Counted from the stretch's first letter, positions 45,888 through 56,809 are shown. The stretch: 60,609 nucleotides of DNA from Stutzerimonas chloritidismutans AW-1 (GCF_000495915.1 NZ_AOFQ01000049.1:1-60609), one strand, 5' to 3'. Program-made: numbers and translations. The notes: generated from the letters alone by a model not told the origin.

Positions 45888-46271
45888 ATGTCCGACGATA
45901 ACCGCTACCGCATCGACGTCAGCGTCACGCCTCGCTATCTGGCCGCGCAATCGGAGCCGGAACAAAACCGCTATGCCTTTGCCTACACCGTAACCATCGA
46001 AAACAATGGCGAGGTGGCGGCGCAGCTGCTGTCGCGACACTGGATCATCACCGATGGCGACGGCCAGGTGCAGGAAGTGCGCGGTGCCGGCGTCATTGGC
46101 GAGCAGCCGCTGATCGCACCAGGCGAACACCACGTCTACACCAGCGGAACGCTGCTGGCCACCTGTGTCGGCAGCATGCAAGGCAGCTATGAGATGTTGG
46201 CCGAGGATGGTCACAGTTTCGATGCGCTCATTGCGCCGTTCCGCCTGGCCGTACCCGGAGCATTGCATTGA
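45888..46271 (+). CDS. apaG: ApaG protein
   Basis: A 127-residue fibronectin-III-like fold protein. Members affect Co2+ resistance and divalent metal flux in enterics; the biochemical role is unsettled. The family blocks [17 protein letters not shown] and GSMQGSYEM are present. Its stop overlaps the apaH start by 3 nt. Confidence 0.94.
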   Translation: MSDDNRYRIDVSVTPRYLAAQSEPEQNRYAFAYTVTIENNGEVAAQLLSRHWIITDGDGQVQEVRGAGVIGEQPLIAPGEHHVYTSGTLLATCVGSMQGSYEMLAEDGHSFDALIAPFRLAVPGALH

Positions 46272-47095
46272 CGACCTATGCCGTCGGCGACCTGCAAGGT
46301 TGCCTCGAACCGCTGACCTGTTTGTTGGAGCGCGTCGACTTCAGCCCTTCGCGAGACTGCCTGTGGCTGGCCGGCGACCTGGTCAACCGCGGCCCGCAAT
46401 CGCTCGAGGCACTGCGCTTCGTACGCGATCTCGGGTCGTCCGCAATCACCGTCCTCGGCAATCACGACCTGCACCTGCTGGCTGTGGCTCACAACATAGA
46501 GCGCATGCGCAAGTCCGACACGCTGCAAGCAATTCTGGCCGCGCCGGATCGGACCGACCTGATCGACTGGCTGCGCCAGCAGAAGCTCATTCATTACGAA
46601 GCCGCGCGTCACACCGCGATGGTGCATGCCGGCATTCCGCCGCAGTGGTCGCTGGAAAAAGCCCTCAAGCGCGCCTTGGAAGTCGAGCAGGCACTGCAGG
46701 ACGACGCACTGCTGATGCCGTTCCTCGACGGCATGTACGGTAATCAACCGGCGAAATGGAACAAGGAGCTGCACGGGGTGCCGCGACTGCGCCTGATCAC
46801 CAACTACTTCACCCGCATGCGTTTCTGCAAGGCCGACGGCACGCTCGATTTGGAAGCGAAGGAAGGCGCCGACAGCGCCCCCGCCGGCTACTCGCCTTGG
46901 TTTAGCCACGCCAATCGCAAAACCCGCAACGTCAAGCTGATCTTTGGTCACTGGGCTGCGCTGGAGGGTCAATGCGACGAGCCGAACGTCTTCGCGCTGG
47001 ACACTGGCTGCGTCTGGGGCAACTCCATGACCTTGATGAACCTCGACAGCGGCGAAATGCACCGCTGCGAATGTGAACACGGGAAACCCGCATGA
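46268..47095 (+). CDS. apaH: Bis(5'-nucleosyl)-tetraphosphatase, symmetrical
   Basis: Hydrolyses Ap4A to two ADP and also removes Np4 caps from RNA. The 275-residue metallophosphatase has GDLQG (7-11), GDLVNRG (36-42) and GNHD (64-67). The start is the rare TTG at 46268, fused to the apaG stop as TTGA, so translation is probably coupled and kept low. glpE starts within its last four bases. Confidence 0.95.
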   Translation: MTTYAVGDLQGCLEPLTCLLERVDFSPSRDCLWLAGDLVNRGPQSLEALRFVRDLGSSAITVLGNHDLHLLAVAHNIERMRKSDTLQAILAAPDRTDLIDWLRQQKLIHYEAARHTAMVHAGIPPQWSLEKALKRALEVEQALQDDALLMPFLDGMYGNQPAKWNKELHGVPRLRLITNYFTRMRFCKADGTLDLEAKEGADSAPAGYSPWFSHANRKTRNVKLIFGHWAALEGQCDEPNVFALDTGCVWGNSMTLMNLDSGEMHRCECEHGKPA

Positions 47096-47424
47096 CCGAC
47101 TTCAAACGCATCCCACCGGAACAAGCGCAGACCATGCGCAGCAGCGGCGCCGTAATCGTGGACATCCGCGATCCGCACAGCTATGCCAACGGCCACATCA
47201 GCGGCTCGCTGCATCTGGACAACCACTCGCTGCCGGATTTCATTGCCGCCGCCGATCTCGACCAGCCGCTGATCGTCACCTGCTATCACGGCCACTCCAG
47301 CCAGAGCGCAGCGGCCTATCTGGTCAATCAGGGCTTTTCGGACGTCTACAGCCTCGACGGCGGCTTCGAACTCTGGCGCCACACCTATCCGGCTGATGTC
47401 GAGCGCGGCGAAGAACAAGCGTAA
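47092..47424 (+). CDS. glpE: Thiosulfate sulfurtransferase GlpE (rhodanese)
   Basis: Single-domain rhodanese of 110 residues that transfers sulfane sulfur to cyanide or thiols. The active-site cysteine is C64 in TCYHGHSS. Its ATG overlaps the apaH stop by 4 nt, ending the apaG-apaH-glpE run. A hairpin AGCCCGC/GCGGGCT (47444-47462) without a U-tract follows. Confidence 0.92.
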   Translation: MTDFKRIPPEQAQTMRSSGAVIVDIRDPHSYANGHISGSLHLDNHSLPDFIAAADLDQPLIVTCYHGHSSQSAAAYLVNQGFSDVYSLDGGFELWRHTYPADVERGEEQA

Positions 47425-47530
47425 AAATTTATTTCCCCCCGATAGCCCGCCAGCCGCGGGCTAGGCGCTATCAACAGCCGAACGGCAGTGCCTAAATCCC
47501 CTCCCCGCCCTTGATCTTGCCGAATCCGAA

Positions 47531-47540
47531 CTATCCTTAA
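47531..47540 (+). promoter_or_regulatory. Possible RpoS-type -10 element for prkA
   Basis: CTATCCTTAA resembles the extended -10 of sigma-S promoters (CTATACTTAA) and lies about 155 bp upstream of prkA, in the 270-bp gap after glpE. No clear -35 is paired with it. Sigma-S control of this operon type in E. coli is established; here it is inferred. Confidence 0.4.
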
Positions 47541-47694
47541 GTTCAGGCCATCCAAATAAACGAAGCCGGGAAACGGCTGACGGATTTCAGGGTTTCGACC
47601 ATTAGGTGTTCGGGGGAACTCCACTGGCCGCCACTTCGGCCGGGCCCAGAGTGCCTGATGACGCGCCTATTCGTGCATCGATCGAGGTGAAGTC

Positions 47695-49617
47695 ATGAGC
47701 ATTTTCAGCCACTTCCAACAACGTTTCGAAGCGACCCGCCAGGAGGAGTATTCCCTCCAGGAATATCTCGATCTGTGCAAGGCGGACCCAGGTACCTATG
47801 CCAGCGCCGCCGAGCGTCTGCTGATGGCGATCGGCGAGCCCGAACTGGTCGACACATCGGTCGACTCGCGACTGTCGCGCATCTTCTCCAACAAGGTGAT
47901 CCGCCGTTATCCGGCCTTCGAGGATTTCCATGGCATGGAGGAGTGCATCGACCAGATCGTTTCCTACTTCCGTCACGCCGCGCAGGGGCTGGAAGAGAAG
48001 AAGCAGATCCTCTATCTCCTCGGTCCGGTGGGCGGGGGTAAATCGTCGCTTGCCGAGAAGCTCAAGCAGCTGATGGAGCATGTGCCCTTCTACGCAATCA
48101 AGGACTCGCCAGTGTTCGAGTCGCCATTGGGGCTGTTCAACCCAATCGAAGATGCGCAGATCCTCGAGGAGGACTATGGCATTCCTCGGCGCTACCTGAA
48201 CTCGATCATGTCGCCCTGGGCCACCAAGCGCCTGCAGGAGTTCGGCGGCGACATCTCCAAATTCCGCGTGGTCAAGCTGTACCCGTCGATCCTCAACCAG
48301 ATCGCGGTTGCCAAGACCGAACCGGGCGACGAGAACAACCAGGACATCTCCTCGCTGGTGGGCAAGGTTGATATCCGCAAACTGGAGGAGTTTCCACAGA
48401 ACGATGCGGACGCCTACAGCTATTCGGGTGCGTTGTGCCGGGCCAACCAGGGTCTGATGGAGTTCGTCGAGATGTTCAAGGCACCGATCAAGGTGCTGCA
48501 CCCGCTGCTGACCGCCACCCAGGAGGGCAACTACAACAGCACCGAAGGCCTCGGCGCGATTCCTTACAGCGGCATCTTGCTGGCCCACTCCAACGAGTCG
48601 GAATGGCACAGCTTCCGCAACAACAAGAACAACGAAGCCTTCATCGACCGTATCTACATCGTCAAGGTGCCCTACTGCCTGCGGGTCAGTGACGAGATCA
48701 AGATCTACGACAAGCTGCTGACCAACAGCTCGCTGGCCCATGCTCATTGCGCGCCGGACACCCTGAAGATGCTCGCGCAGTTCTCCGTGCTGTCCCGCCT
48801 GAAGGAGCCGGAGAATTCCAACATCTACTCGAAGATGCGCGTGTATGACGGCGAAAACCTCAAGGACACCGACCCGAAAGCCAAGTCGATTCAGGAATAC
48901 CGCGACACCGCCGGAGTCGACGAAGGCATGAACGGTCTCTCCACTCGTTTCGCCTTCAAGATTCTGTCCAAGGTCTTCAACTTCGACCCGCACGAGATCG
49001 CGGCGAACCCGGTGCACCTACTCTACGTGCTGGAGCAGCAGATCGAGCAGGAACAGTTCCCGGCCGAGATGCGCGAGCGCTACCTGCGCTTCATCAAGGA
49101 GTACCTGGCGCCGCGCTACATCGAGTTCATCGGCAAGGAGATTCAGACTGCCTACCTCGAGTCCTACAGCGAGTACGGGCAGAACATCTTCGACCGCTAC
49201 GTGCTGTATGCGGATTTCTGGATTCAGGATCAGGAGTACCGCGATCCGGAAACCGGCGAGATCCTCAATCGCGTGGCGCTCAACGAGGAACTGGAGAAGA
49301 TCGAGAAGCCGGCCGGCATCAGCAATCCGAAGGACTTTCGCAACGAGATTGTCAACTTCGTGCTGCGCGCCCGCGCCAACAACAACGGCAAGAACCCGTC
49401 GTGGCTGTCCTACGAGAAGCTGCGCGTGGTGATCGAGAAGAAGATGTTCTCCAACACCGAGGACCTGCTGCCAGTCATCAGCTTCAACGCCAAGGCGAGC
49501 AAGGAAGACCAGAAGAAGCACAACGACTTCGTCGTGCGCATGGTCGAGCGTGGCTACACCGAGAAGCAGGTTCGCCTGCTGTCCGAATGGTATCTGCGGG
49601 TGCGTAAATCGCAGTAA
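47695..49617 (+). CDS. prkA: PrkA-family serine protein kinase (YeaG)
   Basis: A 640-residue AAA-like protein kinase: Walker A GPVGGGKS (110-117) in an N-terminal AAA domain and a C-terminal PrkA domain (about 390-640). E. coli YeaG acts in adaptation to sustained nitrogen starvation, and Bacillus PrkA in sporulation. It heads the conserved trio prkA-yeaH-spoVR. An 81-bp gap with a 16-bp hairpin follows. Confidence 0.94.
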   Translation: MSIFSHFQQRFEATRQEEYSLQEYLDLCKADPGTYASAAERLLMAIGEPELVDTSVDSRLSRIFSNKVIRRYPAFEDFHGMEECIDQIVSYFRHAAQGLEEKKQILYLLGPVGGGKSSLAEKLKQLMEHVPFYAIKDSPVFESPLGLFNPIEDAQILEEDYGIPRRYLNSIMSPWATKRLQEFGGDISKFRVVKLYPSILNQIAVAKTEPGDENNQDISSLVGKVDIRKLEEFPQNDADAYSYSGALCRANQGLMEFVEMFKAPIKVLHPLLTATQEGNYNSTEGLGAIPYSGILLAHSNESEWHSFRNNKNNEAFIDRIYIVKVPYCLRVSDEIKIYDKLLTNSSLAHAHCAPDTLKMLAQFSVLSRLKEPENSNIYSKMRVYDGENLKDTDPKAKSIQEYRDTAGVDEGMNGLSTRFAFKILSKVFNFDPHEIAANPVHLLYVLEQQIEQEQFPAEMRERYLRFIKEYLAPRYIEFIGKEIQTAYLESYSEYGQNIFDRYVLYADFWIQDQEYRDPETGEILNRVALNEELEKIEKPAGISNPKDFRNEIVNFVLRARANNNGKNPSWLSYEKLRVVIEKKMFSNTEDLLPVISFNAKASKEDQKKHNDFVVRMVERGYTEKQVRLLSEWYLRVRKSQ

Positions 49618-49627
49618 GTGGCTGGAA

Positions 49628-49669
49628 GCCTGAAGCTGGAAGCATCGCGGCACGCTTCCAGCTTCAGGC
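49628..49669. repeat. 16-bp inverted repeat between prkA and yeaH
   Basis: GCCTGAAGCTGGAAGC and its exact complement enclose a 10-nt loop, 10 bp after the prkA stop. The arms are built of the AGCTTCA-type heptamers also seen at 45012. In RNA this would be a very stable stem likely to protect prkA mRNA or lower yeaH expression. Confidence 0.75.
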
Positions 49670-49698
49670 CTATGGTTTCAGCCAAGCCCGGAGGGCCT

Positions 49699-50970
49699 AT
49701 GAGCTACGTGATCGATCGTCGCCTGAATGGCAAGAACAAGAGCACGGTGAACCGCCAGCGTTTCCTGCAGCGGTACCGTGGGCATATCAAGAAGGCGGTG
49801 GAGGAAGCCGTCGGCCGGCGCTCCATCACCGACATGGAACATGGCGAGCAGATCAGCATTCCCGGCCGCGACATCGATGAGCCGGTGCTGCATCACGGCC
49901 GCGGCGGCCGCCAGACCATCGTCCATCCGGGCAACAAGGAGTTCGTTGCCGGCGAACGCATCCCCAGACCGCAGGGCGGCGGCGGTGGCCAGGGCGCCGG
50001 CCAGGCCAGCAATAGCGGCGACGGCATGGACGACTTCGTCTTCCAGATCACCCAGGAAGAATTCCTCGATTTCATGTTCGAGGACCTCGAACTGCCCAAT
50101 CTGGTCAAGCGTCACCTGACCGGCACCGATACCTTCAAAACCGTGCGGGCCGGCATCAGCAACGAGGGCAACCCGTCGCGCATCAACATCGTGCGCACGC
50201 TGCGCTCGGCCCATGCCAGACGCATTGCGCTATCTGGCAGCAGCCGTGCACAACTGCGCACACTGAAGGCAGAGCTGGAGCGACTACGTCTTGAGGAGCC
50301 GAACAACTTCGGCGACATCAAGGCCACCGAGGAGGAGATCGAAAGGCTGAAGGCGCGCATCAAACGCGTGCCATTCCTCGACACCTTCGATCTGAAATAC
50401 AACCTGCTGGTCAAGCATCCCAACCCCAGCTCCAAGGCGGTGATGTTCTGCCTGATGGACGTTTCCGGCTCCATGACTCAGGCCACCAAGGACATCGCCA
50501 AGCGCTTCTTCATCCTGCTGTACCTTTTCCTCAAGCGGAACTACGACAAGATCGATGTGGTATTCATCCGTCACCACACCAGCGCCAAGGAAGTCGACGA
50601 GGAAGAGTTCTTCTACTCACGGGAGACCGGCGGCACCATCGTCTCCAGCGCCCTGAAGATGATGCAGGAGATCATGGCCGAGCGTTACCCGGCCAACGAG
50701 TGGAACATCTACGCCGCTCAGGCTTCCGACGGCGACAACTGGAACGACGACTCGCCGCTCTGCCGCGACATCCTGATCAACCAGATCATGCCGTTCGTGC
50801 AGTACTTCACCTACGTTGAAATCACCCCGCGCGAGCACCAGGCGCTCTGGTACGAGTACAACCAGGTCGCCGAAGCCTTTTCCGATGCGTTCGCCCAACA
50901 GCAGTTGGTCAGCGCCGGGGACATCTACCCAGTGTTCCGCGAACTCTTCCAGCGGCGCATGACCAGCTGA
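49699..50970 (+). CDS. yeaH: YeaH/DUF444-family VWA protein
   Basis: A 423-residue partner of the PrkA kinase. The N-terminus is basic and Gly/Gln-rich, and the C-terminal half is a von Willebrand A-like domain with the metal site DVSGSM (about 254-259). I chose the ATG at 49699, with GGAGGG upstream. Its phosphorylation target or effector role is unknown. spoVR begins 10 bp after its stop. Confidence 0.92.
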   Translation: MSYVIDRRLNGKNKSTVNRQRFLQRYRGHIKKAVEEAVGRRSITDMEHGEQISIPGRDIDEPVLHHGRGGRQTIVHPGNKEFVAGERIPRPQGGGGGQGAGQASNSGDGMDDFVFQITQEEFLDFMFEDLELPNLVKRHLTGTDTFKTVRAGISNEGNPSRINIVRTLRSAHARRIALSGSSRAQLRTLKAELERLRLEEPNNFGDIKATEEEIERLKARIKRVPFLDTFDLKYNLLVKHPNPSSKAVMFCLMDVSGSMTQATKDIAKRFFILLYLFLKRNYDKIDVVFIRHHTSAKEVDEEEFFYSRETGGTIVSSALKMMQEIMAERYPANEWNIYAAQASDGDNWNDDSPLCRDILINQIMPFVQYFTYVEITPREHQALWYEYNQVAEAFSDAFAQQQLVSAGDIYPVFRELFQRRMTS

Positions 50971-50980
50971 GGTGTGCAGC

Positions 50981-52528
50981 ATGAAGCGACAGCCCATTTC
51001 CACCGGCTCGGAATGGACCTTCGACCTGATTCGGCAGTACGACCGCGAGATCGGCCGCATCGCCGAGCGCTACGCGCTGGACACCTACCCGAACCAGATC
51101 GAGGTGATCACCGCCGAGCAGATGATGGACGCCTACGCCTCGGTTGGCATGCCGCTGGGTTACCACCACTGGTCATACGGCAAGCAGTTCCTGCACACCG
51201 AGAAACACTACAAGCGCGGGCAGATGGGTCTGGCCTACGAGATCGTCATCAATTCCGATCCCTGCATCGCCTACCTGATGGAAGAGAACACCATGTGCAT
51301 GCAGGCGCTGGTGATCGCCCACGCCAGCTACGGGCACAACAGCTTCTTCAAGGGCAACTACCTGTTCCGCACCTGGACAGACGCCAGCTCGATCATCGAT
51401 TACCTGGTGTTCGCCAAGCAGTACATCATGCAGTGCGAGGAGCGTCACGGCATCGATGCGGTGGAAGACCTGCTCGACTCCTGCCACGCACTGATGAACT
51501 ACGGTGTCGACCGCTACAAGCGTCCCTACCCCATCTCTGCGGAAGAAGAGCGCCGACGCCAGAAGGATCGCGAGGAGCATCTGCAACGGCAGATCAACGA
51601 CCTCTGGCGCACCATTCCCAAGGGCACGGACAAGGGCGATGGGTTGGCGGACAGTCAGCGTTTCCCGGCAGAGCCGCAGGAAAACATCCTCTATTTCATC
51701 GAGAAGCACGCCCCGCTGCTGGAGCCATGGCAGCGCGAGGTGGTGCGTATCGTGCGCAAGATCGCGCAGTACTTCTATCCACAGCGCCAGACCCAGGTGA
51801 TGAACGAAGGCTGGGCGACATTCTGGCACTACACCCTGCTCAACGATCTGTATGACGAGGGCCTGGTCACCGACGGCTTCATGATGGAGTTTCTGCAGTC
51901 GCATACCAGCGTGATCTACCAGCCAGGCTTCGACAGCCCCTACTACAGCGGCATCAACCCCTACACCCTGGGCTTCGCCATGTACCAGGACATCCGCCGG
52001 ATTTGCGAGCTCCCCACCGAGGAGGACAAGCGCTGGTTCCCGGAGATCGCCGGCAGCGACTGGCTGACCACCGTCAAGTTCGCCATGAACAACTTCAAGG
52101 ACGAGAGCTTTATCCTGCAGTTTCTCTCGCCTAAGGTGATCCGCGACCTCAAGCTGTTCAGCATCCTTGACGATGACCGCAAGGACGAGCTGCTGGTCCC
52201 GGCGATCCACGATGAAAGTGGTTACCACACCATTCGCGAACTGCTCGCCGCGCAATACAACCTCGGCAACCGCGAGCCCAACGTCCAGGTATGGAACGTC
52301 GACCGTCGCGGCGATCGCTCGCTGACCTTGCGTCACATGCAGCACGACCGCAAGCCATTAGGCGGGTCCACCGAAGAGGTGCTCAAGCATCTGCATCGGC
52401 TGTGGGGCTTCGATGTTCACCTGCAGTCGATGCAGGACGACAAGCTGGTCAATACCCATCACATGCCACCAAGACCCAGCAGCGAGGCAGAGACCGACAA
52501 CCGTTTTCCCGGCATGAACTTCGCCTGA
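50981..52528 (+). CDS. SpoVR-family protein (YcgB)
   Basis: A 515-residue SpoVR-like protein. In Bacillus SpoVR is needed for spore cortex; in non-sporing bacteria it travels with PrkA and YeaH and its role is unknown. Conserved blocks seen are YHHWSYGK, IAHASYGHNSFF and MNEGWATFWHY, whose His/Glu pattern hints at a metal site (inference). I chose the ATG at 50981, with GAGGTG 6 nt upstream; a GTG at 50972 would add three residues. Confidence 0.9.
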   Translation: MKRQPISTGSEWTFDLIRQYDREIGRIAERYALDTYPNQIEVITAEQMMDAYASVGMPLGYHHWSYGKQFLHTEKHYKRGQMGLAYEIVINSDPCIAYLMEENTMCMQALVIAHASYGHNSFFKGNYLFRTWTDASSIIDYLVFAKQYIMQCEERHGIDAVEDLLDSCHALMNYGVDRYKRPYPISAEEERRRQKDREEHLQRQINDLWRTIPKGTDKGDGLADSQRFPAEPQENILYFIEKHAPLLEPWQREVVRIVRKIAQYFYPQRQTQVMNEGWATFWHYTLLNDLYDEGLVTDGFMMEFLQSHTSVIYQPGFDSPYYSGINPYTLGFAMYQDIRRICELPTEEDKRWFPEIAGSDWLTTVKFAMNNFKDESFILQFLSPKVIRDLKLFSILDDDRKDELLVPAIHDESGYHTIRELLAAQYNLGNREPNVQVWNVDRRGDRSLTLRHMQHDRKPLGGSTEEVLKHLHRLWGFDVHLQSMQDDKLVNTHHMPPRPSSEAETDNRFPGMNFA

Positions 52529-52624
52529 CAGTGGGCCGCGGCCCGCCTCCGCGGCCCTTCCTTACCCGCCACGCTGTAGCCTCAGCGCCGATATCCTTTA
52601 TCCTCCGCGCCAACGGAGGTGGAC

Positions 52625-53794
52625 ATGCAGATCTATAAAGTCGGCGGCGCAGTACGCGACCGCCTGTTGGGGCGCCCGGTGACCGAGGTCGACTGGCTGG
52701 TGGTCGGTGCCACGCCGGAAGAAATGCAGGCCAGCGGCTTTCGCCCGGTCGGTGCGGACTTCCCGGTTTTCCTGCACCCGCAGACCGGCGAGGAATACGC
52801 CCTGGCGCGCACCGAGCGCAAAAGCGGTCGTGGCTATGGCGGGTTCACCTTCCATGCCAGCCCCGACGTCACCCTCGAAGAAGACCTGCAGCGCCGCGAT
52901 CTCACCATCAATGCCATCGCCGAAGATGACCAGGGCCAGTTGATCGATCCATACGGCGGTCAGCGCGACCTGCGGGCACGGCTATTGCGCCACGTTTCCC
53001 CCGCTTTCGCCGAAGATCCGTTGCGTGTTCTGCGCGTGGCGCGCTTCGCCGCACGCTACGCCGAGACTGGCTTCCGTATCGCCGACGAAACGCTGGAACT
53101 GATGCGCCGACTGGCACGCTCCGGCGAGTTGTCGGCGCTGACGGCGGAGCGCAGCTGGAAAGAGATTTCGCGTGCGCTGATGGAGCCGCGGCCGGATGTG
53201 TTCATTCAGGTGCTGCAGGACTGTGACGCGCTGGCCGAGTTGTTCCCGGAGCTGGCCGCCACCTTCGCCAAGGGCAATGCCCCCGGTGGGCACCTGCTTG
53301 GCACGCTTCGGCAGTGCGCCGAACATGCCCAGCCACTGCCGGTACGCTGGGCCTGCCTGCTACTTGGCTGCGCAACGTCAGCCGATAGCCAGCAGGCACG
53401 GCTGAACGCTATCGACGCGCTCAACCAGCGCTGCAAGGCACCGAAAGATTGCCAGGAACTGGCGATGCTGCTCGGCAGATATCAGGATGACGCGTTCAAC
53501 GCCAAGAAACTGCATGCCGATGCACTGCTCGACATGCTGCAGCATTTCGACATCTACCGGCGGCCGGAGCGCTTCGAGCAGTTCGTCGCGGCTTGTGAAA
53601 TGCGCGCCCTGGCAGGCGCGCCCGGCGAGTTGCTCTTCGAAGCCGATTATCTGCATGGCGCGGCCAGCGCGGCCCGTGCCGTGTCGGTCAAACCGCTGCT
53701 GGAGCAAGGATTCAAAGGTGCCGAGCTGGGCAAAGCGCTCGGTGCTGCGCGCCTCGATGCCCTGAGCATCTACTGCCGGGAATATTCGCAGTAA
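52625..53794 (+). CDS. cca: CCA tRNA nucleotidyltransferase
   Basis: Adds or repairs the 3' CCA of tRNAs. The 389-residue protein opens [13 protein letters not shown] (5-17). The usual DxD metal motif reads E21-V-D23 (TEVDW), a conservative change. [10 protein letters not shown] and the PYGGQRDL block are intact. The C-terminal region lacks the HD phosphohydrolase signature of long gammaproteobacterial Cca, so extra phosphatase activity is unlikely. GGAGGTGG precedes the ATG. Confidence 0.93.
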   Translation: MQIYKVGGAVRDRLLGRPVTEVDWLVVGATPEEMQASGFRPVGADFPVFLHPQTGEEYALARTERKSGRGYGGFTFHASPDVTLEEDLQRRDLTINAIAEDDQGQLIDPYGGQRDLRARLLRHVSPAFAEDPLRVLRVARFAARYAETGFRIADETLELMRRLARSGELSALTAERSWKEISRALMEPRPDVFIQVLQDCDALAELFPELAATFAKGNAPGGHLLGTLRQCAEHAQPLPVRWACLLLGCATSADSQQARLNAIDALNQRCKAPKDCQELAMLLGRYQDDAFNAKKLHADALLDMLQHFDIYRRPERFEQFVAACEMRALAGAPGELLFEADYLHGAASAARAVSVKPLLEQGFKGAELGKALGAARLDALSIYCREYSQ

Positions 53795-53800
53795 GGCGAT

Positions 53801-54343
53801 TCAGGCGCGCTGTGGAGGATGGTTGCGGATCAGATCGGCAGGCGTAAGCTCGCTGCCGCGCCACTGAAACGGCACTGGCCAGAGCTGCTGGTCGATGGAT
53901 GACTGCGCCCACAGATCGGCAAAGGCCTCGCCTGCAGCGGGATGTTTGACGGTCGGCGCCAATAACGCCAGCGGCCAGAGCACGAAGGCGTTCTTCAGGA
54001 TCTCCGCACGCGGCAGCAGCAAGCCATGGAAGTTGCCGACCAGCTCGCCATACAGCAGCACATCGATATCCAGCGGCAACCCCTTGCGATCCGGCGCGTA
54101 ACGGCCGTTGTCCGCCTCGATGAACTTGAGCCGGCGGTCCAGTTCCGTCAGCGGCAGGTCGGTGTAGCCGGCGACCACCAGGTTGTAGAAGTTGTCGCCC
54201 TTGTAGCCCACCGCCAGGCTCTCGAACACTGGCGAGCAACGCATATCCTGCAGCAGCTCGGCCAGCACATCGAGCCCGGCATGCAGGCGCTCGATGCGCT
54301 GCACATTGCTGCCCAGACCGAGCATGACGGGGGTCAGCGGCAT
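53801..54343 (-). CDS. folK: 2-amino-4-hydroxy-6-hydroxymethyldihydropteridine diphosphokinase
   Basis: Pyrophosphorylates hydroxymethyl-dihydropterin in folate synthesis. The 180-residue protein has the start block LGLGSNVQ and the metal motif [10 protein letters not shown]. Its ATG overlaps the folB stop by 10 nt. It is convergent with cca, six bases between stops. Confidence 0.93.
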   Translation of the reverse strand: MPLTPVMLGLGSNVQRIERLHAGLDVLAELLQDMRCSPVFESLAVGYKGDNFYNLVVAGYTDLPLTELDRRLKFIEADNGRYAPDRKGLPLDIDVLLYGELVGNFHGLLLPRAEILKNAFVLWPLALLAPTVKHPAAGEAFADLWAQSSIDQQLWPVPFQWRGSELTPADLIRNHPPQRA

Positions 54344-54687
54344 CCGCGTTCGATCTCCACGCCCAGCGCACGGGCACGCGCATTGACGCCTGGTTTGGTG
54401 ACCCGCAGGCGCAGCCAGACGATGCCGAACTCGCTCATCAACTTTTGCGCCAGGCGCTCGGCGAACGTCTCGACCAATTCGAAGCGAGCTTCGGCAGCAA
54501 AGCGATCGATGGCCGCAGCGACCTTGGCATAGTCCAGAGCCTTGTCCAGCTCATCATTATCGGCGGCCGGTCGTATGTCCCAGCCCAGCGTCAGGTCGAG
54601 CTGCAGGCACTGGCGAATCCCGCGCTCCCAGTCGTAGGCGCCGATTACCGTATCCACTTCCAGGCCTTCGATGAAGACTGTATCCAC
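54334..54687 (-). CDS. folB: Dihydroneopterin aldolase
   Basis: Cleaves dihydroneopterin to the hydroxymethyl pterin used by FolK. The 117-residue protein has the family blocks [25 protein letters not shown] and [10 protein letters not shown]. It is divergent from plsY across about 75 bp. Confidence 0.94.
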   Translation of the reverse strand: MDTVFIEGLEVDTVIGAYDWERGIRQCLQLDLTLGWDIRPAADNDELDKALDYAKVAAAIDRFAAEARFELVETFAERLAQKLMSEFGIVWLRLRVTKPGVNARARALGVEIERGCR

Positions 54688-54762
54688 GCAACGTTCTCCT
54701 GCGGCACGACAAGCTCGAAACGCGCCGTTAGACTCAGAGGCTCCCTGCCCCGGATGGATTCC

Positions 54763-55332
54763 ATGTTCTGGCTGCTGACCTTGCTCGCGTACCTGATCGG
54801 CTCGCTGTCATTCGCCATACTGCTTAGCCGCCTGGCCGGAATGCCCGACCCGCGCGCCGGCGGCTCCGGCAATCCCGGCGCCACCAATATGCTTCGTCTG
54901 GCAGGCAAGCGACTGGCGATCTGCACGCTGTTCGGCGATCTGCTCAAGGGCCTGCTGCCCGTACTGCTGGCCGCCTCGCTGGACATGTCCGTCCAGCAAC
55001 AGGCCTGGATCGGTCTGGCAGCGGTCTGCGGCCATCTCTATCCGTTGTATTTTCGCTTCCGTGGCGGCAAGGGTGTCGCCACCGCCGCCGGCACCCTGCT
55101 CGCGCTCTACCCGCCGGCCGCACTGCTGGCCATCGTCGCCTGGCTGCTGGTATTCCGCCTGACCCGGACCAGCTCGCTGGCTGCCCTTATCGCCCTGCCG
55201 CTATGCCTGCCACTGCTGGCCTGGCAGCAACCCGGCGCGCTGTTGCCGATGAGCCTGCTCGCCACACTGATCGTCTGGCGCCATCGCAGCAACGTGCGCG
55301 ACCTGTTCGCCGGCCGGGAACGGCATTTCTGA
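54763..55332 (+). CDS. plsY: Glycerol-3-phosphate acyltransferase PlsY
   Basis: Transfers acyl groups from acyl-phosphate to glycerol-3-phosphate, the first step of phospholipid synthesis. The 189-residue membrane protein has the glycine-rich motifs [18 protein letters not shown] and [10 protein letters not shown] chose the ATG at 54763, preceded by GGATGGATTCC and matching family length; an ATG at 54754 is possible. Confidence 0.94.
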   Translation: MFWLLTLLAYLIGSLSFAILLSRLAGMPDPRAGGSGNPGATNMLRLAGKRLAICTLFGDLLKGLLPVLLAASLDMSVQQQAWIGLAAVCGHLYPLYFRFRGGKGVATAAGTLLALYPPAALLAIVAWLLVFRLTRTSSLAALIALPLCLPLLAWQQPGALLPMSLLATLIVWRHRSNVRDLFAGRERHF

Positions 55333-55347
55333 CCGCTCTGACGCTCA

Positions 55348-56373
55348 TCAGATCGCCGGCAGTGTGTCCATCGACCAACGCGGCTGTACGGTGATCGCCG
55401 GACCGTCATGCTGCCCGGCGAGCAAGCGCTGACAGCCAGCGTAAGCGATCATCGCACCGTTGTCGGTGCAAAAACGTGGCCGCGCATAGAAGACCTGACC
55501 CTTGAACTCGCCGAGCATCCGCTCCAGCGACTGGCGCAGAGACTGATTAGCGCTGACCCCGCCGGCGATGACCAGCGACTTCAGGCCCGTCTGCCTAAGG
55601 GCTCGGCGACACTTGATGGTCAGGGTTTCGACCACAGCTTGCTGGAACGCCAGCGCGATGTCGCAGCGGGTCTGCTCGGATTCGTCGCCCGCGCTGCGGC
55701 ACTGCTGCCAGGTATTGAGGGTAAAGGTCTTCAGGCCGCTGAAACTGAAATCCAGACCGGGCCGATCAGTCATCGGCCGCGGAAAGACGAAGCGTCCCGG
55801 AGCGCCCTGCTCGGCCAGACGGGCAATTTCCGGCCCGCCGGGATAGCGCAAACCCATCAGCTTTGCCGTCTTGTCGAAGGCCTCGCCAGCGGCATCGTCC
55901 ACCGATTCACCGAGCAGCTCGTATCGGCCAATGCCATCCACGCGAACAAGCTGCGTATGGCCACCCGACACCAGCAAGGCGACGAACGGAAATTGCGGCG
56001 GCTGCGCTTCGAGCATCGGCGCCAGCAGGTGACCTTCCATATGGTGCACGCCGACAGCCGGTACGCCCCAGGCCAACGCCAGCGCCTGGGCGCAGGAGGC
56101 CCCAACCAGCAGCGCACCGACCAGTCCGGGGCCGGCCGTATAGGCCACCGCATCGATCTGGCCGGCCTCGCGGCCCGCCTCCTCCAGCACCTGGCGAATC
56201 AGCGGCAGCATGCGTTTCACGTGATCGCGCGAGGCGAGCTCAGGCACCACGCCGCCATAGACGCGATGCAGGTCGATCTGGCTGAATAGCGCGTCGGCCA
56301 GCAGGCCCTGTTCGCTGTCGTAAAGCGCGACACCAGTCTCGTCGCAGGACGTTTCCAACCCCAGCACCAGCAT
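55348..56373 (-). CDS. tsaD: tRNA N6-threonylcarbamoyladenosine transferase subunit TsaD
   Basis: Catalytic subunit of the t6A37 tRNA modification complex. The 341-residue ASKHA-fold protein has the metal histidines H111 and H115 (HHMEGH) and the blocks [10 protein letters not shown] and VSGGHTQL. It is divergent from rpsU, as in E. coli and Pseudomonas. Confidence 0.97.
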   Translation of the reverse strand: MLVLGLETSCDETGVALYDSEQGLLADALFSQIDLHRVYGGVVPELASRDHVKRMLPLIRQVLEEAGREAGQIDAVAYTAGPGLVGALLVGASCAQALALAWGVPAVGVHHMEGHLLAPMLEAQPPQFPFVALLVSGGHTQLVRVDGIGRYELLGESVDDAAGEAFDKTAKLMGLRYPGGPEIARLAEQGAPGRFVFPRPMTDRPGLDFSFSGLKTFTLNTWQQCRSAGDESEQTRCDIALAFQQAVVETLTIKCRRALRQTGLKSLVIAGGVSANQSLRQSLERMLGEFKGQVFYARPRFCTDNGAMIAYAGCQRLLAGQHDGPAITVQPRWSMDTLPAI

Positions 56374-56569
56374 GGGTTCAACCTTTCCGGAGGGCGAATG
56401 AAGCCGTGCATATTAATCGTCGGGCCGTCCGACCGACCAGCGCTTTTCGATCAGAGGCTTTGCATTCCGCAATTGGAGCGGGTAACATCCGCAACCCTTA
56501 AAACCAGCGTGCTTGCGAGTCATTGCCGAAGCGCGTTGCCACCGGTAATCAAGTGAAGGTAAGTCCTGG

Positions 56570-56785
56570 ATGCCCGCTGTCAAAGTTAAAGAGAATGAAC
56601 CCTTCGACGTAGCACTGCGTCGCTTCAAGCGTTCCTGCGAAAAAGCAGGCGTTCTGGCCGAAGTCCGCTCGCGCGAGTTCTACGAGAAGCCGACTTCCGA
56701 GCGCAAGCGCAAGGCTGCCGCCGCAGTCAAGCGTCACGCCAAGAAAGTGCAGCGCGAGCAGCGCCGCAGCGTCCGCCTGTACTAA
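56570..56785 (+). CDS. rpsU: 30S ribosomal protein S21
   Basis: Small basic ribosomal protein of 71 residues, opening [20 protein letters not shown], that aids initiation on the 30S subunit. First gene of the macromolecular synthesis operon rpsU-dnaG-rpoD. Two hairpins separate it from dnaG, which would give high S21 and low primase output. Confidence 0.98.
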   Translation: MPAVKVKENEPFDVALRRFKRSCEKAGVLAEVRSREFYEKPTSERKRKAAAAVKRHAKKVQREQRRSVRLY

Positions 56786-56809
56786 TCCAGTACAGCTGAC
56801 GTCGCATCA

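Noticed and set aside
47602..49017. A 471-codon minus-strand frame opposite prkA
   Set aside because: It mirrors the codon bias of prkA and contains no family motif. The sense protein is clearly PrkA.
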